A stretch of 38,212 nucleotides of DNA, taken from contig JAHEDQ010000014.1 in NCBI GenBank assembly GCA_024641125.1, forward strand, positions 1 through 38,212. Reading direction: 5' to 3'. This document shows, piece by piece, positions 11,275-19,024 of this stretch (positions are counted from its first letter, which is position 1; each line of letters starts with the position of its first letter). The notes beneath the pieces were generated by a model. The model ran no database searches, was not told where the DNA came from, and saw nothing but the letters and a program-made list of their open reading frames with translations. Source of the DNA: Candidatus Competibacteraceae bacterium. Lineage in GTDB: Bacteria > Pseudomonadota > Gammaproteobacteria > Competibacterales > JAHEDQ01. The translations under genes were made by a program, and so were the position numbers.

Positions 11275-11486
11275 CCCGGTGTTTCAGACCCCGCACAGGA
11301 GGGCGTCTTGGTCTGACGGCAGAACATCAATCTGCACCAAGCTCGCCATGCCGTTTCCGGGGGCAATGGGCTACATTCTCGCTGATTTCTTGGCGCACTC
11401 ATCTGTCAGGTCAGGCCTAAGATAGACCCACGTGAGCGGGCTCATAGGTTGTGATTTTATCGATGGGTAATGGGGTTGGGGATTGT

Positions 11487-12281
11487 ATGGGCACAAATAT
11501 CATGCACAGGTCGGGTCGCGCACTGATGCTATTCACAGCGCTACTCGTGGCAAGCGCGCAAACCGCCGTCGTGGCCGTTGCATCGGAAAGTGACCCGTGG
11601 GAGTACTACGCCGGCTTGTATCTTTGGGGACCGAGTATCAAAGGGGAGTCGGCCCAGGGTGACGACTTCGAGATCACCTTCAGCGACCTCCTTGATGACC
11701 TGGAGATGGTGTTTATGGGGCAAGCCGGGATGCGCAAGGAAAAGTGGGGTCTGGACGCCGACCTGATCTACATGAATCTCAAGCAGGACAGCAAAAAAAC
11801 CGTGCGTATCCCCATCGGGCCCGGAATTGCGGGAGGTTTTAAGAACGAGATCAAACTCAAAGCCTGGGTTTTCACGCCCACTGCGCATTACACTCTGGTC
11901 GACACCGAAAGAAACGAGTTCAAGCTGTTGGCCGGACTTCGATACCTTTATTTGGATGCGGAGGTCAAGCTCAAGTTCGATGGCCCCCTGCCGCCGGATC
12001 GCAAGAGAGATTTGAGCGACTCCGGTTCCAATTGGGACGGGATCATTGGTTTTCGTGGTCGGTACAATTTCGACGAAAAATGGTATCTGCCTTATTACGC
12101 GGATGTGGGTACGGGGCAGTCCAAGAACACCTGGCAGGTGTTCGGCGGTGTGGGTTATCAGTTCGCCAAAATCGATGCGGTTTTAGGATACCGATATCTG
12201 AAGTGGGAATTCGACGACAACAATGCGTTGAACAACCTGAAGATCATGGGCCCCATGCTTGGGTTCAACTACCGCTTCTGA
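11487..12281 (+). CDS. Outer-membrane beta-barrel protein
   Basis: About 264 residues with a signal peptide (ALMLFTALLVASAQTAVVAVASE). After the cleavage region come alternating strands with aromatic ends, for example YYAGLYLWGPSIKG, WGLDADLIYMNL, FKLLAGLRYLYLDAEV and VLGYRYLKWEF. The last residues are MLGFNYRF, ending in Phe as outer-membrane barrels do for BamA recognition. It resembles the OmpW/OmpA-barrel class of small porin-like proteins of unknown ligand. The frame opens at a GTG at 11451. I place the start at ATG 11487, behind a G-rich GGGGATTGT; ATG 11502 is also possible. The gap before it has no recognisable gene. Confidence 0.8.
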   Translation: MGTNIMHRSGRALMLFTALLVASAQTAVVAVASESDPWEYYAGLYLWGPSIKGESAQGDDFEITFSDLLDDLEMVFMGQAGMRKEKWGLDADLIYMNLKQDSKKTVRIPIGPGIAGGFKNEIKLKAWVFTPTAHYTLVDTERNEFKLLAGLRYLYLDAEVKLKFDGPLPPDRKRDLSDSGSNWDGIIGFRGRYNFDEKWYLPYYADVGTGQSKNTWQVFGGVGYQFAKIDAVLGYRYLKWEFDDNNALNNLKIMGPMLGFNYRF

Positions 12282-12628
12282 CGGGGCGTGTCTACACCCT
12301 AGACGAGCACCGTTGCGCGGCACATGGGTGCGGGCACTGGCAGCGAGTCGGCAAGGTCTCACTCGACTCGATACGGTGTTGACAACGTCCTCAAAATGCT
12401 CACTTGTTGGGCTTAAACTGTGCCTTTGCTGTCGTTTTTTTGCCTCGCACTCCACCGGGATATTTAGACACCAGTGCGATTACCCACAATCGATTCAGAA
12501 AGCTAACTCAGTGTACTTGCGGAACGCCTTCGGCTCATGGAATCGGCTGGCAACTGAACTCCGGGACCGTGCGGGTTCTCCAAGTGTCAGCGCATATCTG
12601 CGGTTGACACTTGAATTTGGAGAGACAG
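12282..12628 (+). other. Intergenic region before the ZnuA-like gene
   Basis: A stretch of 347 bases with no supportable gene. TTGACA-like boxes occur at about 12378 and 12603, but neither has a matching -10 box at proper spacing. No Zur-type palindrome was recognised by eye. Confidence 0.35.
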
Positions 12629-13588
12629 ATGACTCATAGACTAGGCGCCATGAACGGCTGGATCCTGCTTTTGGGTGTTTGCGTCATCAGCCTGGTTGGC
12701 TGTGACAACGCGAACCAATCCTCGGCGGACACAGGCAGCGTGAAATCTACGGAGACACCGCTGGTCTATACCCTAAATTACCCTCTGCAGTTCATGACCG
12801 CGACCATCGCTGGCGAACCCGTCCACGTTGTGCTTCCCGATATCGAGGGTGATCCGGCTTTCTGGCAGCCGACGGCGGACGCAATCGCCAATATGCAGAA
12901 ATCCGATCTGATTGTGCTCAATGGCGCGGGCTACGAGCCCTGGTTGTCGCAAGTGACCCTGCCTGGGGATCGGCTTTTGGATACCTCCACCGGGTTCCGA
13001 GACCAGTGGATCGAAGCGGGTGGTCCGACTCACAGCCATGGTGCGGAGGGCGACCACTCACACGCTGCCTACGCCTTCACCACCTGGCTTGATTTCGCTC
13101 TGGCCAAGGCCCAGTCAGAGGCCATTCGCGACCGTGTCAGTGGGTTGCTGCCCGATCATGAAGCCGACATCGAACGCAATTGGAAGGCGCTGACTGAGCA
13201 ACTCGATGCCTGGGACCGGCGTCTGGCGGAACTGGGAACCCAGTACGGCGATACGCCCATCCTGTTTTCACACCCGGTCTACCAGTATCTGGAGCGGCGC
13301 TACGGCTTCAACGGCCGCTCGCTGCACTGGGAACCGGACAGCATGCCGCCTGACGCCGAATGGGCGGCACTTCCGGCCCTGTTGTCTGAGCATCCGGCAA
13401 CGCTGATGATCTGGGAGGATGAACCTTTGGCTGAGACGGTCGAGGGCTTGAAGGCCCTGGGCGTAGAAAGCGTGGTCTTTTCACCCATGGGGAATCGGCC
13501 TGCGTCGGGGGATTTTGAAAGCGGTATGGAAGCCAATCTCAAAAGCCTTGAGGGGGCTGTTCCGCCTCAGCGCGGCACGGAAGGTTAG
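12629..13588 (+). CDS. ZnuA/TroA-like metal-binding lipoprotein
   Basis: About 319 residues, starting with a lipoprotein signal peptide whose lipobox is LVGC, so the protein should be lipid-anchored in the envelope. The body follows the cluster A-I (TroA/ZnuA) solute-binding fold. It has LPDIEGDPAFWQP, SDLIVLNGAGYEPWL, a His-rich loop (THSHGAEGDHSHAAY), LFSHPVYQYLERRYGF and IWEDEP near the end. These give plausible zinc or manganese ligands. The first His of classical ZnuA proteins is missing near residue 60, so affinity or metal may differ. No permease or ATPase of the ZnuBC type is adjacent; the nearest ABC genes are on the other strand and of FtsX type. ATG 12629 is chosen because GGAGAG lies five bases before it. 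Confidence 0.8.
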   Translation: MTHRLGAMNGWILLLGVCVISLVGCDNANQSSADTGSVKSTETPLVYTLNYPLQFMTATIAGEPVHVVLPDIEGDPAFWQPTADAIANMQKSDLIVLNGAGYEPWLSQVTLPGDRLLDTSTGFRDQWIEAGGPTHSHGAEGDHSHAAYAFTTWLDFALAKAQSEAIRDRVSGLLPDHEADIERNWKALTEQLDAWDRRLAELGTQYGDTPILFSHPVYQYLERRYGFNGRSLHWEPDSMPPDAEWAALPALLSEHPATLMIWEDEPLAETVEGLKALGVESVVFSPMGNRPASGDFESGMEANLKSLEGAVPPQRGTEG

Positions 13589-13702
13589 GCTCCGGCCCGG
13601 TCCGGCAGCAGCACTCGCAGCCGGATGTTTGCCCGAGTCAGTGGGGTTCGGGTGCGGTCCGAACGGAATCATACACCCCGCATGCGATGCAGCGAGCACT
13701 GC

Positions 13703-14692
13703 TCAGTCACGCGTCGGCGTAAACACGATCTTGCCATTGCGGCCAGATCGCCAGGCGTGCGCCAAGGCCGCCCTGGCATCCGACAATCCGTATTCGGCTT
13801 CTATTGGCACGTCCAGGGTTCCGTCCATGAAGTAGCCCGCCATTTCGGCATAGAGGGCCTCGATGCGGTCGCGGGAAAGGTTTTGCATCACGCGCATCAG
13901 CCAGAAGCCTTTTAACGTTAAGTCCCGCACGATCGCCTGATGCGGGGTGATCATGCAGGGGTCCCCGCTCAGAAACCCATAGTTCACCACCATGCCGCCC
14001 TCAGAAAGGCAATCGGCCAGGCGCTGGCAGGCCGTTCCCCCTATTGCGTCGATCCCCAATCTGATCGGCGCCGCGGAACCGGTTGCCGCCCGCACCCGTT
14101 GCGCCAAGTCGTCCCCATCGACTATGACCACATCGCCGCCATGCTGTTTGAGCTCGGTGACCAGGGATTCTCTGCGAACCACATTGACACTGTGGAACCC
14201 GCGCGCCCGGGCAAAGCGGATAAGATGCCGTCCCACCGCCGAGTTTGCGGCGTTCTGCACCACCCAATCGCCCGGGTTCAAATCGACATAATTCTTAAGC
14301 ATGAAATGAGCGGAAGGTGGGTTTGCCTTCAACATTGCCGCATGTTCGAACGCCAGGCCGTCCGGCAGCTTGATCACTCGATCCGCGGCTGCTTTGATAC
14401 GCTCTGCCCAGTTGGCACGGCCCAGACTGATCACCTTGTCACCGGCCCCAAGGTTGTGCACGTTCGTGCCAACCTGCACGACTCTACCGGCCCCTTCGAT
14501 GCCCATGGGCGCCGGCAGGATCTCGGGCCCGGGGTAGCGGCCTTCCATCATCAGCAAGTCGGCGGGGTTGATCGCGGACGCCTTTATCTCCACCAACACT
14601 TCGTTCTCGCCTGGCGGACCAGGTTCTGCAACTTCCACACACTCGCATACCGCATCCGGCCGCCCATGTCGCAACAGGTGAATGGCTTTCAT
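13703..14692 (-). CDS. Medium-chain dehydrogenase/reductase, enoyl-thioester reductase (MECR)-like
   Basis: A 329-residue medium-chain dehydrogenase/reductase. The N-terminal GroES-like domain has INPADLLMMEGRYPG and GIEGAGRVVQVG. The middle reads NPPSAHFMLKNYVDLNPG and then DWVVQNAANSAVGRHLIRFA, the Rossmann entry typical of the MECR/ETR1 2-enoyl thioester reductase branch, which uses NADPH and no zinc. The cysteine cluster of structural zinc is absent. The likely activity is reduction of an activated double bond in a thioester or a quinone; the substrate is unknown. It lies 78 bases downstream of the ABC permease gene on the same strand and could be the last gene of that operon, or be independent. 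Confidence 0.82.
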   Translation of the reverse strand: MKAIHLLRHGRPDAVCECVEVAEPGPPGENEVLVEIKASAINPADLLMMEGRYPGPEILPAPMGIEGAGRVVQVGTNVHNLGAGDKVISLGRANWAERIKAAADRVIKLPDGLAFEHAAMLKANPPSAHFMLKNYVDLNPGDWVVQNAANSAVGRHLIRFARARGFHSVNVVRRESLVTELKQHGGDVVIVDGDDLAQRVRAATGSAAPIRLGIDAIGGTACQRLADCLSEGGMVVNYGFLSGDPCMITPHQAIVRDLTLKGFWLMRVMQNLSRDRIEALYAEMAGYFMDGTLDVPIEAEYGLSDARAALAHAWRSGRNGKIVFTPTRD

Positions 14693-14770
14693 AGTGTGTC
14701 GATCCGTTGGTGCCCCGAGTTTCGGAGTATAGGATCAAAACCGGGACAGAGTGGGCGCACAGTCATCCGA

Positions 14771-16000
14771 CTATGCCGCCGACAGAAGTGAAAGACCCCG
14801 GGACGACACAAGCCAGTTCAGAATCAGGCCGAGGGTGCCGGCAAGCAGTGTACTGATCGCCAGCAGGACGATGATTTCCCAGGCCAGCAACCAGAAAGCG
14901 GTGCGGCGGGGAGCGCCCAGCTTGTGCAGGGTCTCCAGTTCGGACTGCCGCAGCCGGGCCGAGAGCAGGATGACCAGGGCCATGAACAGAGCGGTGCTGA
15001 CGGTGACCAGAAGCAGATTGGTATCGTAAAAGCGTTTTACCCGTAATACCAATCCCATGACCTCCTGAATCACAGCACTGGGTTCCAGCAGAAACAGCGT
15101 CTCGTTCGAGCCATAGCGCGCTTTGGCTATGGTGCGCATCTTGTCGCTGTGCGGCACCAGTATGGCCGATGTGAGGGGGAAGCCATCGGTGTCGCCGTGG
15201 AAGTGATAGTCCGCGCGATTCTGCGGCGTGATCTCCTGCAGTCGCGCCAATTTCGGTGTTGCGACCAGCACCCCTTTCGAGTCCGTCTCGCGGCGCACCA
15301 GGCTGGGGTCTCGGATCTGGTCCACCGCATCGTGGCCATGACCGATGCCGTCCACCACCCAGGCGGTTCTTACATCGGCGAACACTGCTGCGTCATCCGC
15401 CGTGCCGTTCGCGGCCAATACGCCCACCACCGGGATCTTGAGTTGGAAACTGCGGCCCGGGTCATAGGCGCGTTCCGGGCGGGTGACGAGATGATCCCCC
15501 AGCGTCAGTCCAAAGCGTTCGGCGACGCGCGCGCCCACCACCGCGTCACCCAGGAAAAGCGGCAGAGAGCCCTGGGCGGCACTGAGTCCGCGCAGATCAA
15601 AGTAACCCAGGTCGGTTCCGACCAGCGGTGCATCATCCAACTGCAGCGAACGCGCCACTTCGGCGTTGGCGTGCGGCAGAACCCGATGGCGTATATGTAA
15701 CGGAATGACCTGACCGAAGCCGGCTTCCCGTAGCGCATTGGCGTCGGATTCGATGATCCGGTCGCCATAGTCGGACTCGAAGTAAAGGCTCTTCAATACC
15801 AGGTCCACACGGCTTCCGCGCGCGCCCAGCAACAGTGGTGTTGCCGCGCCTCGGGCCAGAAGACCGGTCTGGTATTGCGACAGCAGCAGGTTGACCGTGA
15901 TGGGCAGCACCAGAACCAGCGTCAGGCAGGCCAAGATGATCAGACTGCGGCCCCGGTGAAAACGCAGGTGCCGCAGAGCCAGACCCAGTGTCCCACTCAT
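14771..16000 (-). CDS. ABC transporter permease, FtsX/MacB type
   Basis: About 409 residues with the FtsX-family layout. One membrane segment comes right after a basic start (LRFHRGRSLIILACLTLVLVLPITVN). A large periplasmic domain of roughly 230 residues follows, then three membrane segments at the end, including LLLVTVSTALFMALVILL and IIVLLAISTLLAGTLGLIL. The segment SARLRQSELETLHKLGAPRR is the cytoplasmic coupling motif seen in LolC/MacB/FtsX permeases. Such proteins pair with a LolD-like ATPase and work by mechanotransmission rather than by carrying substrate through a channel. The start overlaps the stop of the ATPase gene (ATGA), so the two are translationally coupled. The ligand is unknown. 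Confidence 0.88.
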   Translation of the reverse strand: MSGTLGLALRHLRFHRGRSLIILACLTLVLVLPITVNLLLSQYQTGLLARGAATPLLLGARGSRVDLVLKSLYFESDYGDRIIESDANALREAGFGQVIPLHIRHRVLPHANAEVARSLQLDDAPLVGTDLGYFDLRGLSAAQGSLPLFLGDAVVGARVAERFGLTLGDHLVTRPERAYDPGRSFQLKIPVVGVLAANGTADDAAVFADVRTAWVVDGIGHGHDAVDQIRDPSLVRRETDSKGVLVATPKLARLQEITPQNRADYHFHGDTDGFPLTSAILVPHSDKMRTIAKARYGSNETLFLLEPSAVIQEVMGLVLRVKRFYDTNLLLVTVSTALFMALVILLSARLRQSELETLHKLGAPRRTAFWLLAWEIIVLLAISTLLAGTLGLILNWLVSSRGLSLLSAA

Positions 16001-16650
16001 GCGCTTTGTTCGCTCGACACGGCCCGGCAATCCAGGCAATGATCGAAGCGCTGGAGCAGTGCATGGTCGTGGGTGACCATGACAAAAGTGCAGCCCAGGC
16101 GGCCGACCTGCTCGTGCAGCAAGTCCATGATCAATTCGGTCGTGTCCGGATCGAGATTGCCGGTGGGTTCGTCGGCAATCAGAAGTCGCGGTTCATGCAG
16201 CAGGGCCCGGCAGATGGCGACCCGTTGGCGTTCCCCTTGGGACAGTGTGGCCGGCCGATGTCGCAGTCGATGGCCGACGCCGACCCTTTTGGCAAGATGC
16301 CGGGCCTGATCGCGCCGATCGCGGGATACCCGGCCCGCAAGATGATCGGACAGCAGAATGTTGTCCTCCGCGCTGAGGTAGTCCAACAGCTCGAACTGCT
16401 GGAACACAAAGCCCACCCGGTTGCGGCGAAAGTGGCGCAGTTCCGCGTCGGTTGCGTCGTGCAATGCTTGCTCCAGCGCCCATACCTGGCCGGCGCTGGG
16501 CCTCAGCAAACCCGCCATCAAATAGGCCAACGTGGTCTTGCCGCAGCCGCTGGGCCCGATCAGCGCGATCCGGGCCCCGCCGGCGAAGCTCAGTGCCTCG
16601 ATTCCCAGCCGGAAATTTTCCCCCGGATAGGAAAATTCCACGTTGCGCAT
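15997..16650 (-). CDS. LolD/MacB-type ABC transporter ATPase
   Basis: An ATPase of about 217 residues with Walker A IGPSGCGKTTL, a Q-loop FVFQQFELLDYLSAEDN, signature LSQGERQRV, Walker B LLIADEPTGNLD and a switch His in VTHDHALL. This is the pattern of the LolD/MacB/FtsE family. It must energise the overlapping FtsX-type permease gene. I place the start at ATG 16650, five bases after the preceding stop, because the first beta strand (MRNVEFSYPG) begins there. An in-frame GTG at 16701 would add 17 residues and overlap the preceding gene by 46 bases. It lies in a tight five-gene minus-strand unit. Confidence 0.9.
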   Translation of the reverse strand: MRNVEFSYPGENFRLGIEALSFAGGARIALIGPSGCGKTTLAYLMAGLLRPSAGQVWALEQALHDATDAELRHFRRNRVGFVFQQFELLDYLSAEDNILLSDHLAGRVSRDRRDQARHLAKRVGVGHRLRHRPATLSQGERQRVAICRALLHEPRLLIADEPTGNLDPDTTELIMDLLHEQVGRLGCTFVMVTHDHALLQRFDHCLDCRAVSSEQSA

Positions 16651-16655
16651 CTTGA

Positions 16656-17243
16656 TCAAGATGCGTCTCTCGAGCCGGGGGCTTTTGAGGTTGGGGTCCA
16701 CTCGTCGCCAAGTCGGCGCTGGCGCAGGATCCGGTCAGCCACGATACGCCAACCCTGGGGCAGGTAAGTAACCCGATAGAGCCCTTCGTATTGGTTGCTT
16801 CGCAAATGGCGATGGGCCTCGTGCTCGGCCACGCTGTTCACTTCCCAGATGGCGCGAACCAGGAACGTGGGGCCGTTTTCCGGATCGTTCCGGGCCGGTT
16901 CGGTAATTTCCACCTCGACGGTGTCGACGCTGATGATTTCGCTCACCACGTCGCCGTGTTGCCGGGCCACCAGACTGTCGTAGACTTGCTGGTAGATCTG
17001 GTCCAGCAGTTCGCCGGAGACGCTGTCCGACAGGCTGTCGTAAATCGCACCTTCCTCCCGCTGCGCAAAAGCCCGGTAAATGCCTTGATGCAGGGACTCG
17101 AACAAGGCCGTCGCCGCTACGTTGTCGGGCAACGCCACCTCAGGCTTGGGATCACATGCCGCCAGCGCCAGCGCCAGCAACGGCGACAAGGCGGGAATCA
17201 GACCCCATCGAACACGGGTTTTTGCCGGCGTCGGCCGTTTCAT
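16656..17243 (-). CDS. Putative lipoprotein of the ABC unit
   Basis: About 195 residues. The N-terminus (MKRPTPAKTR, then a hydrophobic run) ends in the lipobox LAAC followed by DPK, so it is a predicted lipoprotein. The Asp just after the lipid Cys would favour inner-membrane retention under the E. coli Lol rule. The mature part begins helical (ALFESLHQGIYRAFAQREEGAIYDSL) and ends with a beta-rich part. That part holds a YEGLYRVTYLPQGWRIV stretch, which resembles an NTF2/SnoaL-like half barrel. The start at 17243 overlaps the stop of the preceding gene (ATGA). The family was not recognised. Its position directly before the ATPase suggests it is a substrate-contacting or assembly part of the same system. 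Confidence 0.75.
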   Translation of the reverse strand: MKRPTPAKTRVRWGLIPALSPLLALALAACDPKPEVALPDNVAATALFESLHQGIYRAFAQREEGAIYDSLSDSVSGELLDQIYQQVYDSLVARQHGDVVSEIISVDTVEVEITEPARNDPENGPTFLVRAIWEVNSVAEHEAHRHLRSNQYEGLYRVTYLPQGWRIVADRILRQRRLGDEWTPTSKAPGSRDAS

Positions 17244-17935
17244 CCTCGACCCCGGATCAACAACCAACGGTGGCCCAGCCACAGGGCTGCAGCAATCATA
17301 AGCAACATCAGACCCGCATAGAGGCGTGGGCCCGCCCTCAGAACGTGTTCCTGCCAACTCAATCGCTGAGCCCGCATCCGCAGACGGACTCCCGGTTCGG
17401 GATTGGCGTCGGTTCCAAGGGAGACCTCCATCTGGTAGCTTTGTTTTGAACGCGCCCGCCACTGACCGATGCCCACCAGAATGTCACCGGGCCCTGAGGC
17501 AAGCCATCCCGGCATCGCCGACAGGGGCGGCACAAACGGCGAACCCAGCATGATCGACTTGAGACGGCCCGAGGCTTTCATATGGTCGCGCACCACGTAT
17601 AAAACGTCGCGGTCGTTGCCTGCAGCCACTCGGCCGCGGGGATTGTGGACCGACCACTGCAGGCCGCTGGCGGCGCGGTCGCGCTGAGCATCCACCAACG
17701 CTGTTCGGGCCACCTCGGTGGGTGGCGCGGGGTAGGCCAGCTCAACCTCATATATCCCATCATCTTTGGCCTCCAGGCTGGCCTTGACAATGCCGTTGGC
17801 CAGTTGGGATACGGGCACCTCCATCACTATCCACTGTCGACTCAAAGAGGCCGCTATGGCCCACACATACAGTGTGATCCCGCTGATCAGAAGCAGCGTG
17901 GTGAACAGGCCCCAAAAACGCGGCGGCAGATGCAT
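17240..17935 (-). CDS. Two-TM membrane protein of the ABC unit, function unknown
   Basis: About 231 residues. A membrane segment near the N-terminus (FWGLFTTLLLISGITLYVWA) and one near the C-terminus (LYAGLMLLMIAAALWLGHRW) enclose a periplasmic domain of roughly 160 residues. That domain contains ELAYPAPPTEVARTAL, SGLQWSVHNPRG and GPGDILVGIGQWR. I do not recognise the family. Adhesin-like or jelly-roll folding is possible but not shown. The frame is open to 18070; I place the start at ATG 17935, where the membrane segment begins, 16 bases after the preceding gene ends. Its end overlaps the lipoprotein gene by four bases, so it is part of the same transcript. Confidence 0.72.
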   Translation of the reverse strand: MHLPPRFWGLFTTLLLISGITLYVWAIAASLSRQWIVMEVPVSQLANGIVKASLEAKDDGIYEVELAYPAPPTEVARTALVDAQRDRAASGLQWSVHNPRGRVAAGNDRDVLYVVRDHMKASGRLKSIMLGSPFVPPLSAMPGWLASGPGDILVGIGQWRARSKQSYQMEVSLGTDANPEPGVRLRMRAQRLSWQEHVLRAGPRLYAGLMLLMIAAALWLGHRWLLIRGRG

Positions 17936-17951
17936 ATAACGGTAACTCAGT

Positions 17952-18635
17952 TCAGGTTTGGGCGCGGGTGCGCGGTTGCGACCAGGCCCACAGGTAACCA
18001 AGTACAAACGCAAGCAGTGCACAGGCCAGGATTGCGGCCGCCACCAGACCGAGCGCCTTGACGCCGCCACCGCCGCCGCGTTTTATGTCGTAGTCGAGTT
18101 CGGGGCCGTTGTACAGATCAAGGGTCTGGCGGGTGCGTTCAGGTGAAAAAATCAGGCGCACCTGGCCCAGTTCCGAATTGCGCTCCACCGCCTCGGGCGG
18201 TTGCACCAGCAGCACCCCGCGGTGTGCGCTATCCTGAGCGAAGAACAGGCTGTATCGGATCTCCAGGGCGTCGGCCGGCTGCACCAGCGGCAACGGTTCG
18301 AAGGCGACCGACAGAAAGCTGCCGGTGTTGACCCGGACCGTTCCGTGCCAGTTTGGTCTCAGCAGCAGCGCTGTCTGGTTCTGCTCCAGCCCGAGGTGTT
18401 CCTGGATGTAGGCCAGATACTGATCGAGGTGTGCATCGACCTGATCGATGTTGGGACTGGTGCCGACCGCGGCGGCCAGGCTGCTCAGCGGCAGTTCGAT
18501 GCGCACGTGGAGTTGCTCCCCCAGCGGGCGCAGGAACAGGTAGCCGTCACCGTAGCCATGGGGCCAGGCAAGAACCCCGTGGAACAGGGTAAACAGCGCA
18601 AGCGTCACGCGCAGGCATGACCTTGATGTCAACAT
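17952..18635 (-). CDS. Secreted, C-terminally anchored protein leading the ABC unit
   Basis: About 227 residues. A signal peptide (CLRVTLALFTLFHGVLAWP) precedes a mature start rich in Gly and aromatic residues (HGYGDGYLFLRP). A beta-rich domain follows, with LHVRIELPLSSLAAAVG and LEIRYSLFFAQD. A glycine-rich linker (KRGGGGGVK) then leads to a C-terminal membrane helix (LGLVAAAILACALLAFVLGYLWAW) and a basic tail. The protein is thus a periplasmic domain held to the inner membrane. The extracellular-domain start loosely recalls the N-terminal domains of HupE/UreJ-like proteins, but I do not claim membership. ATG 18635 is preceded by AAAGGG. It is the first gene of the five-gene minus-strand unit and is divergent from the NRPS operon. 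Confidence 0.75.
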   Translation of the reverse strand: MLTSRSCLRVTLALFTLFHGVLAWPHGYGDGYLFLRPLGEQLHVRIELPLSSLAAAVGTSPNIDQVDAHLDQYLAYIQEHLGLEQNQTALLLRPNWHGTVRVNTGSFLSVAFEPLPLVQPADALEIRYSLFFAQDSAHRGVLLVQPPEAVERNSELGQVRLIFSPERTRQTLDLYNGPELDYDIKRGGGGGVKALGLVAAAILACALLAFVLGYLWAWSQPRTRAQT

Positions 18636-19024
18636 AAAATATTGCCCTTTCAACATATGGTGATTGTCCGATCGCCTGCGTTTTGGTGTGATCCGGCTCC
18701 GCTTCATGGACCGGTGTCTAGAAGCTTGGTTCGTGCGGGGAGCCATTATCCGTTCGCGCGGAACGCGTTTCGGTCCACAAGGGCGCTGATGCCACGCGAC
18801 TGCCACCGCTCTGAGATTATTATACGGACAAGCCGGGCCGCGCCTCCCACCCCGCTCCGCAAGCACAAAGACTTCGGTGCTGCCCTGCGAATTGAGCAGC
18901 GTTTCGCCAGAACTCATGTGGTGCCGGGCTGTCAACATACCGAGGCTGAATAAATACATGCAAGTCATCTGGCCCGGCCACTCCTGGCTTGCCGGTTCGA
19001 ATGTCCTGCGAACACAATGAGCCT
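18636..19024. promoter_or_regulatory. Divergent control region, ABC unit / NRPS operon
   Basis: These 389 bases separate the first genes of two divergent operons, so promoters for both must lie here. An AT-rich patch GATTATTATAC at 18813-18823 stands out in GC-rich surroundings and could serve as a -10 region on either strand. No convincing -35 box or operator palindrome was found. The exact boxes are not assigned. Confidence 0.4.
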
